A stretch of 33,776 nt of DNA. Origin: Methylobacillus sp. GTDB taxonomy: Bacteria; Pseudomonadota; Gammaproteobacteria; Burkholderiales; Methylophilaceae. Shown piece after piece: positions 17,602-25,620 of this stretch. Below the pieces are notes generated by a model, which made no database searches, had not been told where the DNA came from, and saw only the letters and a list, made by a program, of their open reading frames with translations. A program made the position numbers and the translations under genes. Position 1 is the first letter of the stretch, and each line of letters starts with the position of its first letter. The stretch spans positions 1 through 33,776 of the forward strand of contig JAITWS010000092.1 in NCBI GenBank assembly GCA_031285185.1, given 5' to 3'.

Positions 17602-18459
17602 ATGAGCTATTCCCTGTCCCTGCCCATGCCGTCCGCGGTTGAAAGTCTGGATCGCTATTTGCGGACGATACGTTCCTTCCCCGTGCTCACGGCGGAAGAA
17701 GAGCATGATTACGCCACGCGCCTGCGCCACGACAACGATCTGGACGCGGCCAAACAGTTGATTCTTTCGCATCTGCGGCTGGTGGTAAGCATCGCGCGCG
17801 GCTATTCCGGCTATGGACTGCCGCAAGCCGATCTCATACAGGAAGGCAACATCGGCCTGATGAAAGCCGTGCGCCGCTTCGACCCGGAGCGCGGCGTGCG
17901 CCTCGTGTCGTTCGCCGTGCACTGGATCAAGGCGGAAATCCACGAATTTATCCTGCGTAACTGGCGCATGGTCAAAGTCGCCACCACCAAGGCGCAGCGC
18001 AAACTGTTCTTCAATCTTCGCAGCATGAAAACGCACAGCGGCAGCCTGCGCCCGGACGAGGTACGCGAAATCGCGCGCGAACTGAAGGTCAAGCCGGAAG
18101 AAGTGATCGAAATGGAATCGCGCATGGGCGGGCAGGACATCGCGCTGGAATCGCACGGCGAAGATGACGGCGAAGAAAGCTGGAGCCCGATCGCCTGGCT
18201 GGAAGATCACCGCCCCGAACCCGCCGAAATGCTGGCCGAACGCCAGATCGAAGTGCTGCAAACCACCGGGCTGGAAGCCGCCCTTGGCAGCCTCGACGAA
18301 CGCAGCCGCCGCATCGTGGAAGCCCGCTGGCTCACGGAAGGCGACAGCGCAACCCTGCACGAACTCGCCGCTGAATACGGCGTCTCCGCCGAACGCATCC
18401 GCCAGATCGAGCAAAAGGCGATGCAGAAGATGAAAGCCGTGATCGGCGAAGTGTTGTAA
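17602..18459 (+). CDS. rpoH: RpoH, heat-shock sigma factor (sigma-32)
   Basis: 285 residues. Region 1.2/2 includes [38 protein letters not shown] and [19 protein letters not shown]. The RpoH box QRKLFFNLR (Gln132-Arg140) separates sigma-32 from other sigmas. Region 4 ends in [16 protein letters not shown]. It directs RNA polymerase to heat-shock promoters such as the one proposed for grpE here. The start ATG 17602 has a near-perfect GGGAGG site. A CIRCE sits 45 bp upstream, so transcription is probably repressed by HrcA. A strong bidirectional terminator follows. Confidence 0.96.
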   Translation: MSYSLSLPMPSAVESLDRYLRTIRSFPVLTAEEEHDYATRLRHDNDLDAAKQLILSHLRLVVSIARGYSGYGLPQADLIQEGNIGLMKAVRRFDPERGVRLVSFAVHWIKAEIHEFILRNWRMVKVATTKAQRKLFFNLRSMKTHSGSLRPDEVREIARELKVKPEEVIEMESRMGGQDIALESHGEDDGEESWSPIAWLEDHRPEPAEMLAERQIEVLQTTGLEAALGSLDERSRRIVEARWLTEGDSATLHELAAEYGVSAERIRQIEQKAMQKMKAVIGEVL

Positions 18460-18474
18460 GAGCGATTTCGCAGA

Positions 18475-18511
18475 CAACAAAAAAGGGCAGCCAAGCTGCC
18501 CTTTTTTGTTG
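18475..18511. terminator. Bidirectional intrinsic terminator between rpoH and the ccoS operon
   Basis: A 17-bp perfect inverted repeat centred on CAA. The core is GGGCAGC/GCTGCCC flanked by A6 and T6, so a T-tract follows the stem in both directions. It ends rpoH on the plus strand and the GTPase-ccoS-peptide operon on the minus strand. Confidence 0.93.
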
Positions 18512-18520
18512 TTGCCGGAT

Positions 18521-18616
18521 TTACGCGAAAATCACGGAAAGGAACGAAATCCATGACCAGATAATCAGCGCCATGATTACGGTGACCGGCAGATTTTCCC
18601 ACGAAAGAAAGCTCAT
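18521..18616 (-). CDS. 31-residue single-pass membrane peptide downstream of ccoS
   Basis: ATG at 18616 with a strong ribosome site (GGGAG, seven bases upstream) and TAA at 18521. The peptide begins MSFLSWENLPVT, followed by a hydrophobic stretch of about 19 residues rich in Ile, Trp, Phe and Leu (VIMALIIWSWISFLSVIF). It has no charged residue after Glu7, so almost the whole chain is a membrane helix. It lies 31 bp after ccoS and just before the operon terminator. I do not recognise it. By position it could be a small oxidase subunit or assembly peptide, in the manner of CcoM or CydX, but no homology to these is claimed. Confidence 0.62.
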   Translation of the reverse strand: MSFLSWENLPVTVIMALIIWSWISFLSVIFA

Positions 18617-18647
18617 TTCTCAACTCCCTGTTTGATTAAAGATAAAG

Positions 18648-18854
18648 TCATCCTAGTTTATTCGCTTCGTTTTCCGATTTCAAGCGTTGATTGAAGGGAA
18701 TCATCGGATCGTCGTCGTCCATGAGGATGCGTTGGGCGGGGCCTTCGAGGTCGTCGAACTGGCCGGAGCGGATTGCCCAGAGCACGCCCGCAGCGGCTGC
18801 GCCCACGAATACCAGCGTCAGCGCGAACAGAAACAGAAGGTTGCCGAAGATCAT
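18648..18854 (-). CDS. ccoS: CcoS, cbb3-type cytochrome oxidase maturation protein
   Basis: 68 residues. One N-terminal TM helix (about 4-28) is followed by the diagnostic LWAIRSGQFDDLEGPAQRIL and an acidic DDDD segment. CcoS is needed for heme b and copper insertion into CcoN of cbb3 oxidases. It normally sits between ccoI and ccoN. Here neither is present; it overlaps the stop of a dynamin-like GTPase gene by ATGA and is followed by a 31-aa membrane peptide. The rest of the oxidase must be elsewhere in the genome. Confidence 0.9.
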   Translation of the reverse strand: MIFGNLLFLFALTLVFVGAAAAGVLWAIRSGQFDDLEGPAQRILMDDDDPMIPFNQRLKSENEANKLG

Positions 18855-20887
18855 GTGGTCGCCAGGGCTTTCTTTTTGGAGGCGGATTGTTCTTCGGCGC
18901 CCAGCGCGGCGCTGATATGCTGGCGCAGGGTTGCGAGATCGCCCATTTGCTCGGTGACGGCTTGATCGAGACCTTCCAGTTCGGCGATCCGGTCTTCCAG
19001 CGAATCGGTCGCCTGACCGATGCGTTTGATGCTTTCCAGACGGCGGCGCAGTTGCAACTGTTGTTCGCGGATTTGCGATTCCATCGGCGCCATCACGACG
19101 TTCAGCCAGTTGGCGACATCGCGGTTGGTGATTTCGTAAACGTTCACGACGCGGTTCGCCACGGTTTCAAAAAACTTGGTGGTGAGCGCCATTTTTTCGT
19201 TCACCAGCATGTTGACAGCGGTGTCGAACTGCTCTTTGTAGGTGTATTCCAGCTTGCCCAGTTCCTTTTGGTAATGCTCGGTCGAAAAGCCGGGAGGATT
19301 GATGGGCGAGGTGCCGTGATCCTTCGCGTATTTTTTGTACATCGCCTCCATCATCAGTTTGATTTCGGCGCTTTGCTGCTCGGAATTGGACATGCGTTCG
19401 TTGACGTCCTCGAAAAATCTGTCCATCGCCGCGCGTATGGTTTTGGTGAAGTTGGCCTTTTCCATTGCCTGCCGGGTTTTGGTCACGTCGGTACGCAATC
19501 TGTCCATGCCGAGATAGGAGAACAGCTCGTCGCGGTGTTTGCCGAACACGCGCAGCAGCGCCTGAAAACGCCGCAGATCGCCTTCGAACGCTTCGCGCTC
19601 TTCCTTGACTTTGCTCATCATGTGCTCGACCACATCGGTGTTCTGCCCGCGCAAACCCTTGAGTTCCTCAAGCTGATCGGACAGGCTTTGCCGACGCGAT
19701 TCCAGCAACAATGTGGTGTTGGCGGCGAGATCATCAATCTCGCTTTCCGTGTTGTCGCGCACGATTTCCTTTTTGGAAAGCACGACTTCGCCGGAGAGCG
19801 CGCCCTGCAACTCGGGCAAACGGCTCTTGGCCAGCAATTCATCGTCGCCGGTGATCTTGGCGAGCAGACCTTTTTGCGCGGAGACCGGGAAAATATGGCT
19901 GACATCGAGATCCAGCAATTCGGCGCTGGTCTTGATCTGCTTGTTGATTTCCTTTTCGACCGCGCGTTCGTTTTTCAACTCGTCCCACAGGCCGTCTATC
20001 TTGTTCAGCACGGCCAGCCGACCGCGTTGTTTCCACCGCGCGCCGCTGATGTATTTGCGCCAGACATCGCTTTCGGATTTGGTGACGCCGGTATCCGCCG
20101 CGAGCACGAACAGCACCGCATGGGCGTTCGGCAGCATGTTGAGCGTCAACTCCGGCTCGGTTCCGATGGCGTTGAGACCCGGCGTGTCGAGGATGACCAA
20201 GCCCTGTTCCAGCAGCGCGTGCGGGAAATTGATGACGGCATAACGCCAGGCCGGAATATCCACCGTGCCGTCGTCGTTGAGATTGAGCGCGTCGTCCGGG
20301 TTGGCGGGGTCGTACAACTCATAGCGTTGCGCCTCGTCCGCCGTCACTCGCTTGGTGCGGCTGACTTCGTTGAACGCGCTGACCATGCTTTCGCTGGAAT
20401 TCACGTCGAACTTGATGGTCGTCCATTCATTGGGCAGGCGTTTGTATTCGGAAGTGGTGATGTCGGTTTCGCGGGTTTCGATCGGCAAGAGCGAGAGCGC
20501 CGTGGGGCGCGCCGCGTCGTACAGCAATTCGGTCGGGCACATGGTGGTGCGACCGGCGCTGGAAGGCAGCAGCCGCTGACCGTAATCGGCAAAGAAAATC
20601 GCGTTGATGAGTTCGGATTTGCCGCGCGAAAATTCGGCGACGAAGGCCACATGCAGCTTGTCCTCGTGCAGCCTGTCGAGCAACTGCTGGATGCGGAGAT
20701 CGGTTTGCGCGTCGTTCAGCTCCTGCCTGACCAGCCAACTGCGATAATCGCCTATGCTGTCAATCAGGGTTTTGCGCCATGCGCTGTAAGCCGCGAACTG
20801 GTCGGCCAGTTTGTTTTTTTCGATAGCCGTTTGACCGGCAGGCTTGCTCTTCCCGGTGGTTTGATCGGTTGATTTGGTTTTCGCCAT
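18851..20887 (-). CDS. Dynamin-like GTPase
   Basis: 678 residues. The dynamin-type P-loop is VAEFSRGKSELINAI (Lys90, Ser91), with Ala where the first Gly of GxxxxGKS is usual. Switch I has a Thr pair in GRTTMCPTELL, G3 is DTPGLN (about 232) and G4 is LNKID (about 294). The C-terminal half is strongly charged and helical, with probable coiled coils, and ends ASKKKALATT. I see no transmembrane segment. Bacterial dynamin-like proteins bind and remodel membranes. I start at ATG 20887; an upstream in-frame start at 20962 adds a basic leader that looks non-coding. It heads an operon with ccoS. Its role there is unknown. Confidence 0.85.
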   Translation of the reverse strand: MAKTKSTDQTTGKSKPAGQTAIEKNKLADQFAAYSAWRKTLIDSIGDYRSWLVRQELNDAQTDLRIQQLLDRLHEDKLHVAFVAEFSRGKSELINAIFFADYGQRLLPSSAGRTTMCPTELLYDAARPTALSLLPIETRETDITTSEYKRLPNEWTTIKFDVNSSESMVSAFNEVSRTKRVTADEAQRYELYDPANPDDALNLNDDGTVDIPAWRYAVINFPHALLEQGLVILDTPGLNAIGTEPELTLNMLPNAHAVLFVLAADTGVTKSESDVWRKYISGARWKQRGRLAVLNKIDGLWDELKNERAVEKEINKQIKTSAELLDLDVSHIFPVSAQKGLLAKITGDDELLAKSRLPELQGALSGEVVLSKKEIVRDNTESEIDDLAANTTLLLESRRQSLSDQLEELKGLRGQNTDVVEHMMSKVKEEREAFEGDLRRFQALLRVFGKHRDELFSYLGMDRLRTDVTKTRQAMEKANFTKTIRAAMDRFFEDVNERMSNSEQQSAEIKLMMEAMYKKYAKDHGTSPINPPGFSTEHYQKELGKLEYTYKEQFDTAVNMLVNEKMALTTKFFETVANRVVNVYEITNRDVANWLNVVMAPMESQIREQQLQLRRRLESIKRIGQATDSLEDRIAELEGLDQAVTEQMGDLATLRQHISAALGAEEQSASKKKALATT

Positions 20888-21148
20888 GATGGTTCTTTCG
20901 TCAGAATACTTCCTGTTGTTGACCTTAGTAGCATGATTCTGCGCGTGCCGCCGCCGATTCAACCACGACCTCAGATAGCTTGATGCGGGTCGGCGCGTTT
21001 TTTATACCCTGCCGGAAATTGTCAGGAATCAAGGGGATATTGTCAAGACCCGCCCGTCAGAAGGGTTGAGGCTCCAGACAGGCCGCGATCTGCTATCATT
21101 TTGGTTTAGCCAACAACCCCGACCGGCCTGATCTCCAAAGGAATACCC
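20888..21148. other. Divergent intergenic region between the GTPase operon and ubiE
   Basis: No gene is supported. For ubiE there is a -10-like TATCAT (about 21093-21098) with no convincing -35, then AAAGGA before its ATG. I see no hairpin with a T-tract. Confidence 0.5.
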
Positions 21149-21886
21149 ATGAGCGAAAACACCACCCACTTCGGCTTTGAGACCGTCGCCGAATCGGAAA
21201 AAGCGCGCAAGGTCGGCGAAGTTTTTCACTCGGTCGCGAGCCGTTACGACCTGATGAACGATGTCATGTCAGCCGGTCTGCACCGGCTGTGGAAGCGTTT
21301 CACCGTCGAAACCAGCGGCGTGTTGCCGGGCGACCGCGTGCTCGACATCGCGGGCGGCAGCGGCGATCTGGCGCGTTTGTTCGCAAAAAAAGTCGGCAAG
21401 CTGGGGCAAGTCATCCTGACCGACATCAACGCCTCCATGCTCGCCGTCGGGCGCGACCGCATGCTGGACGAAGGTCTGGCCGTGCCCGTCGCGCAGTGCG
21501 ACGCGGAAAAACTGCCTTTTTCCGATAATTGGTTTGACTGCGTTTCCGTCGCCTTCGGCCTGCGTAACATGACACGCAAGGATGCCGCGCTCAAGGAAAT
21601 GCGCCGCGTGCTCAAACCCGGTGGCCGCTTGCTGGTGCTGGAATTTTCGCAGGTGTGGAAACCGCTGCAACCCGCTTACGACGCCTATTCGTTCAAACTG
21701 CTGCCGATCATGGGCAAGCTGTTCGCGGGCGATGCCGACAGCTACCGCTATCTCGCCGAATCCATACGGATGCACCCGGATCAGGAAACATTGAAACAGA
21801 TGATGCTGGACGCGGGTTTTGACCGCGCGGATTACCACAATCTGACCGGCGGCGTGGTCGCGCTGCACAAGGGAACCAAATTTTGA
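21149..21886 (+). CDS. ubiE: Ubiquinone/menaquinone biosynthesis C-methyltransferase
   Basis: 245 residues. The N-terminus THFGFETV, then [30 protein letters not shown], is the UbiE signature. The SAM motif is [15 protein letters not shown]. Further conserved blocks are [25 protein letters not shown] and [17 protein letters not shown]. It C-methylates the demethylated quinol ring. AAAGGA precedes the ATG. The stop overlaps the TTG start of ubiJ. It is the first gene of a ubiE-ubiJ-ubiB operon, the E. coli order. Confidence 0.97.
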   Translation: MSENTTHFGFETVAESEKARKVGEVFHSVASRYDLMNDVMSAGLHRLWKRFTVETSGVLPGDRVLDIAGGSGDLARLFAKKVGKLGQVILTDINASMLAVGRDRMLDEGLAVPVAQCDAEKLPFSDNWFDCVSVAFGLRNMTRKDAALKEMRRVLKPGGRLLVLEFSQVWKPLQPAYDAYSFKLLPIMGKLFAGDADSYRYLAESIRMHPDQETLKQMMLDAGFDRADYHNLTGGVVALHKGTKF

Positions 21887-22452
21887 AACCGACCGCCGAC
21901 GCGCTGAATCATCTGCTGCGCCAGAACAGTTGGGCGGGCGAACGGCTGCGCGCATTCGCGGGCAAAACCGCGCGACTTTCCGTGCCGCCTTTTTCCTCCG
22001 ATCTGCTGATTACGCCCGCAGGCGAATTTTCCGCCGCGCCCAAACAAACGCCCGTGGATGCGGAAATAACGCTGCGCCCGAGCGCCGCATTGCGCGCGGC
22101 GTTCGACCCCGCAAGCGCGCAATCGGCGGCTGAAATTCGCGGCGATGCGGAGCTGGCCACCGCCGTGGGCAAGGTTTTGCGCGATCTGCGCTGGGACGCG
22201 GAAGCGGATTTGAGCCGCGTGATCGGCGACATTCCCGCGCATGAAATCGTCCGGGGCGGCGCGCGCGTGAAAACGGAAATCACGCGCAAAGCCTCCGCGC
22301 TGACCGGAATGCTCTCCGAATTTTGGCTGGAAGAACAACCGCAAATCGCCAAGAAACGTCATCTGGAACAATTTTTTCAGGCGACAAATACCTTGCGCGA
22401 CGATGTGGCGCGTCTGGAAAAACGACTGGAACAATTGGAGCGCAAAACCTGA
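21883..22452 (+). CDS. ubiJ: UbiJ, SCP2-domain ubiquinone biosynthesis accessory factor
   Basis: 189 residues. An N-terminal SCP2-like lipid-binding domain (to about residue 110) is followed by a C-terminal coiled coil ([18 protein letters not shown]). In E. coli, UbiJ with UbiK scaffolds the soluble Ubi metabolon and binds its hydrophobic intermediates. Assignment rests on position between ubiE and ubiB, size and architecture, since primary sequence conservation is low. The start is TTG 21883, in a TTGA overlap. The stop shares one base with ubiB. Confidence 0.85.
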   Translation: MKPTADALNHLLRQNSWAGERLRAFAGKTARLSVPPFSSDLLITPAGEFSAAPKQTPVDAEITLRPSAALRAAFDPASAQSAAEIRGDAELATAVGKVLRDLRWDAEADLSRVIGDIPAHEIVRGGARVKTEITRKASALTGMLSEFWLEEQPQIAKKRHLEQFFQATNTLRDDVARLEKRLEQLERKT

Positions 22453-23945
22453 TGCGTTTTTTCCGACTGCTCCGCATTTTGTTCGTGGGTCTGCGTTTCG
22501 GCCTCGCCGAATTTCTGCCCGGCTGCGCGCGTCTGCGCTGTTGCCGTTCCCGTCAGCCGCGCGGTGTGCGTTTGCGTCGCGCGCTGGAAACCTTGGGACC
22601 GATTTTCGTCAAATTCGGGCAGATGCTTTCCACGCGCCGCGACCTGATTCCGACCGACATCGCCGACGAACTCGCGCAACTGCAAGACAATGTGCCGCCC
22701 TTCCCCGCCGCGCAAGCGCAAGCGATTTTGCGCGATGCCTACGGCGCAGATGCCACCACTGTTTTCGCGCAATTTGAAAACGTCCCCATCGCCAGCGCCT
22801 CGGTCGCGCAAGTGCATTTCGCCACGCTCGCGGACGGCAAGCCGGTCGCGGTCAAAATTTTGCGTCCCGGCATTTCCGCCGTCATCGCCAAGGATCTCGC
22901 GCTGCTCGACATGGCCGCGATGCTGCTCGAAAAATTGTGGGCGGACGGCAAACGTCTGCGCCCGCGCGAAGTGGTCGCGGAATTTGGCAGACACTTGCAC
23001 AACGAACTCGACCTCATGCTCGAAGCCGCGAATTGCAGCCAGTTGCGCCGCAATTTCGCGGACGGACGATTGCTGCGCGTGCCGGAAGTTTATTGGGATG
23101 CCTGCCGCGAACAAGTCATGGTAATGGAACGCATGAGCGGCACGCCCATCAGCCAGGTCGCGCGATTGCGCGAGCGCGGCGTGGACATTCCGCAACTCGC
23201 ACGCGACGGCGTGGAAATTTTTTTCACGCAGGTTTTTCGCGACAGCTTTTTCCACGCCGACATGCACCCCGGCAACATTTTCGTCGCCGACGACGGGCGC
23301 TACATCGCGCTTGATTTCGGCATCATGGGCACGCTCACCGACACCGACAAACACTATCTCGCGCGCAATTTTCTCGCCTTCTTCCGCCGCGATTACCGCG
23401 AAGTCGCGCGCGCCCACATCGAATCCGGCTGGGTTCCCAAAGACACGCCGCAGGGCGAATTTGAAAACGCCATCCGCGCCGCCTGCGAACCCATCTTCGA
23501 CAAACCGCTCAAGGATATTTCCTTTGGCCGCGTGCTGCTGCGCCTGTTCCAAACCTCGCGGCGCTTCGGCGTGGTGATACAACCGCAACTCGTCATGCTG
23601 CAAAAAACGCTGCTCAACATCGAAGGTCTGGGGCGCGAACTCGACCCCGAACTGGATTTGTGGAAAACCGCCAAACCCTATCTGGAACGCTGGATGAGCG
23701 AACAACTGGGCTGGCGCGCCATCGCGCAAAGCCTGCGCGAAGAAGCCCCGCACTGGGGCAAAATCCTTCCGCAACTCCCCCGACTGCTGCACGACCGCCG
23801 CGACGACCTGCGCCTGCTCACCACCCAACTGCAAACGCTGGAAAAACACCAGCAACGCCGCAACAAACTGCTGCTATGGGGAATCGCCGCCGCGATTCTC
23901 TTCGCGCTGGCGCAAATCGGTATGCTGATCGTGCTGACGATGTGA
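22452..23945 (+). CDS. ubiB: UbiB, atypical kinase/ATPase of ubiquinone synthesis
   Basis: 497 residues of the ABC1/COQ8 family. The family KxGQ motif is in [17 protein letters not shown]. The Ala-rich nucleotide loop is [12 protein letters not shown], followed by the Lys in VAVKILRPG. Catalytic segments are [13 protein letters not shown] and LDFGIMG. Two C-terminal hydrophobic helices end the protein ([24 protein letters not shown] region). It acts at the inner membrane, probably extracting quinone intermediates for the Ubi complex. TGATG coupling to ubiJ. The gene is convergent with srkA, 12 bp away, with no terminator. Confidence 0.96.
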   Translation: MRFFRLLRILFVGLRFGLAEFLPGCARLRCCRSRQPRGVRLRRALETLGPIFVKFGQMLSTRRDLIPTDIADELAQLQDNVPPFPAAQAQAILRDAYGADATTVFAQFENVPIASASVAQVHFATLADGKPVAVKILRPGISAVIAKDLALLDMAAMLLEKLWADGKRLRPREVVAEFGRHLHNELDLMLEAANCSQLRRNFADGRLLRVPEVYWDACREQVMVMERMSGTPISQVARLRERGVDIPQLARDGVEIFFTQVFRDSFFHADMHPGNIFVADDGRYIALDFGIMGTLTDTDKHYLARNFLAFFRRDYREVARAHIESGWVPKDTPQGEFENAIRAACEPIFDKPLKDISFGRVLLRLFQTSRRFGVVIQPQLVMLQKTLLNIEGLGRELDPELDLWKTAKPYLERWMSEQLGWRAIAQSLREEAPHWGKILPQLPRLLHDRRDDLRLLTTQLQTLEKHQQRRNKLLLWGIAAAILFALAQIGMLIVLTM

Positions 23946-23957
23946 CAAGGCAGTAAT

Positions 23958-24947
23958 TCAGCCAAGAATATTCAACGGCGCTTCCTGCATCAGCGCAATT
24001 TGTTCGCGCAGTTCCAGGATGCGGTCTTGCCAGTAGCGTTGGGTGTTGAACCAGGGAAAGTTATGCGGGAAGGCGGGGTCGTGCCAGCGGCGGGCGAGCC
24101 AGGCGGAATAGTGCATGAGTCGCAAGGTTCGGAGCGCTTCGATGAGATGCAGTTCGCGCGGGTCGAATGCGCGAAAATCTTCGTAGCCCGCGAGCACATC
24201 GGAAAGTTGGCGCGTCATGTCGCCGCGCTCGCCCGAGAGCAGCATCCATAAATCCTGTATCGCCGGTCCCATGCGGCAATCGTCGAAATCCACAAAGTGC
24301 GGGCCGTCGTCCGTCCACAGCACATTTCCCATATGACAATCGCCGTGCAGACGCAGATGGCGGATTTGTCCGGCGCGCTCGTAGCAGTGCGCCACATGCT
24401 CCAACGCTTCGGCGGATACGCTGTGATAAGCGGCTTGCAGATCGGGCGGGATGAAATGATTGTTCAACAAAAAATCACGCGATTCCACGCCGAAGCTGCG
24501 AATATCCAGCGTGGGTCTGTGTTGAAAATCCTCAATCGCGCCGACCGCATGAATGCGACCGATAAAGCGTCCCAACCATTCCAGCGTTTCAGGATCGCCA
24601 AGTTCGGGTGCGCGACCGCCGTGGCGCGGGAAAATGGCAAAGCGGAAATTTTCGTGGCTGTGCAGCGTTTTGCCCTGCGTGATGATGGGCGCAACAATGG
24701 GAATTTCCGCCTCAGCCAATTGCCGCGTGTACGCATGTTCTTCAAGAATGGCCGCGTCGCTCCAGCGCTCCGGGCGGTAAAACTTGGCGATGACCGGCGG
24801 CGCATCCTCAACGCCGATCTGATAAACGCGGTTTTCGTAACTGTTGAGCGCGAGCTGGCGACCATCGCACGCGAGGCCGATGCTCTCCAGCGCGTTCAGA
24901 ATGAAATCAGGCGTGAGCGGGGCGTAAGGCGGCGTGGATTCGGTCAT
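23958..24947 (-). CDS. srkA: SrkA/YihE-type stress response kinase
   Basis: 329 residues with an aminoglycoside-phosphotransferase-like kinase fold. The N-lobe has LNSYENRVYQIG and the Lys in VIAKFYRP. The catalytic loop is LHGDCHMGNVLW, and the metal-binding DFDDCRMGP takes the place of DFG. In E. coli this Ser/Thr kinase counters MazEF-type and envelope stress death. It follows the Rrf2 regulator gene on the same strand after about 60 bp. Identity is by motif and length. Confidence 0.92.
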   Translation of the reverse strand: MTESTPPYAPLTPDFILNALESIGLACDGRQLALNSYENRVYQIGVEDAPPVIAKFYRPERWSDAAILEEHAYTRQLAEAEIPIVAPIITQGKTLHSHENFRFAIFPRHGGRAPELGDPETLEWLGRFIGRIHAVGAIEDFQHRPTLDIRSFGVESRDFLLNNHFIPPDLQAAYHSVSAEALEHVAHCYERAGQIRHLRLHGDCHMGNVLWTDDGPHFVDFDDCRMGPAIQDLWMLLSGERGDMTRQLSDVLAGYEDFRAFDPRELHLIEALRTLRLMHYSAWLARRWHDPAFPHNFPWFNTQRYWQDRILELREQIALMQEAPLNILG

Positions 24948-25009
24948 GCGCGCATTTTACATACAAAACCCTGTCCGCTCTCCCGCGCAGGAAGAGGCGC
25001 TTCAAAATT

Positions 25010-25501
25010 TCAGGCATCAAACGGGCAGCCGCCACGTTCTGCATTGATTTCAGGATGGAGCGCGCCGGGCAGATCTGTCAGGCGGTATTTGCCTTCGCGC
25101 ACCGCGTCGGCGACGGAGGCGAGGGTTTGGCTTTCCAGCATCTGGATGATGTGTTCCTTGATCGGTTTCCAGATCGGGTGCATGGGGCAGGCGGTTTCGT
25201 CGCTGCATTGTTTGAGTCCGAGCAGGCATTCCGTGGTGAAACTTGCGCCTTCGGTGATGTTGACGATCTGAATCAGGCTGAGGCTGGCCGGGGAGCGGGT
25301 TAGGCTGAATCCGCCCAGCCGCCCGCGATGCGAGTGCAGCAGCCCGCCTTTGCACATCGTTTGCAAAATCTTGGAAAGATAGGCGGAGGGCGCGCCCAGC
25401 TTGGCGGCGATTTCCCGACTGAGCTGGGGGCCTTCGGTGCCGTTGAGCGCAATATAGACCAACGACTGGATAGCGTATTGGCTCGTGTGTGTGAGTAACA
25501 T
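25010..25501 (-). CDS. Rrf2-family regulator with three cysteines
   Basis: 163 residues. The N-terminal winged helix starts MLLTHTSQYAIQSLVYIAL, with the recognition region PSAYLSKILQTMCKGGLLHSHRG. Cys92, Cys99 and Cys105 (C-x6-C-x5-C) would hold an Fe-S cluster, with His108 close by. The spacing is near that of IscR and NsrR (x5/x5 or x4/x5) but identical to neither in my memory. No isc, suf or nitric-oxide gene is adjacent, so the sensed signal is open. It could respond to NO, redox or iron. Upstream is an AT-rich palindrome AAAATATATTTT (25561-25572). Confidence 0.85.
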   Translation of the reverse strand: MLLTHTSQYAIQSLVYIALNGTEGPQLSREIAAKLGAPSAYLSKILQTMCKGGLLHSHRGRLGGFSLTRSPASLSLIQIVNITEGASFTTECLLGLKQCSDETACPMHPIWKPIKEHIIQMLESQTLASVADAVREGKYRLTDLPGALHPEINAERGGCPFDA

Positions 25502-25620
25502 AAACAGAGCTTCGGATAAAATTGTCTTTTTTGATTCTAGCGGAAAATGCTATCCGGCGAAAAATATATTTTCACTTATGGATTTTCGTGCCGGGTTTTG
25601 ATCGTGGATGATTTGAGGCT

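Noticed and set aside
25561..25572. AT palindrome AAAATATATTTT as a defined Rrf2 operator
   Set aside because: An AT-only palindrome is common by chance and does not resemble a known Rrf2-family site. It is kept only as a remark.
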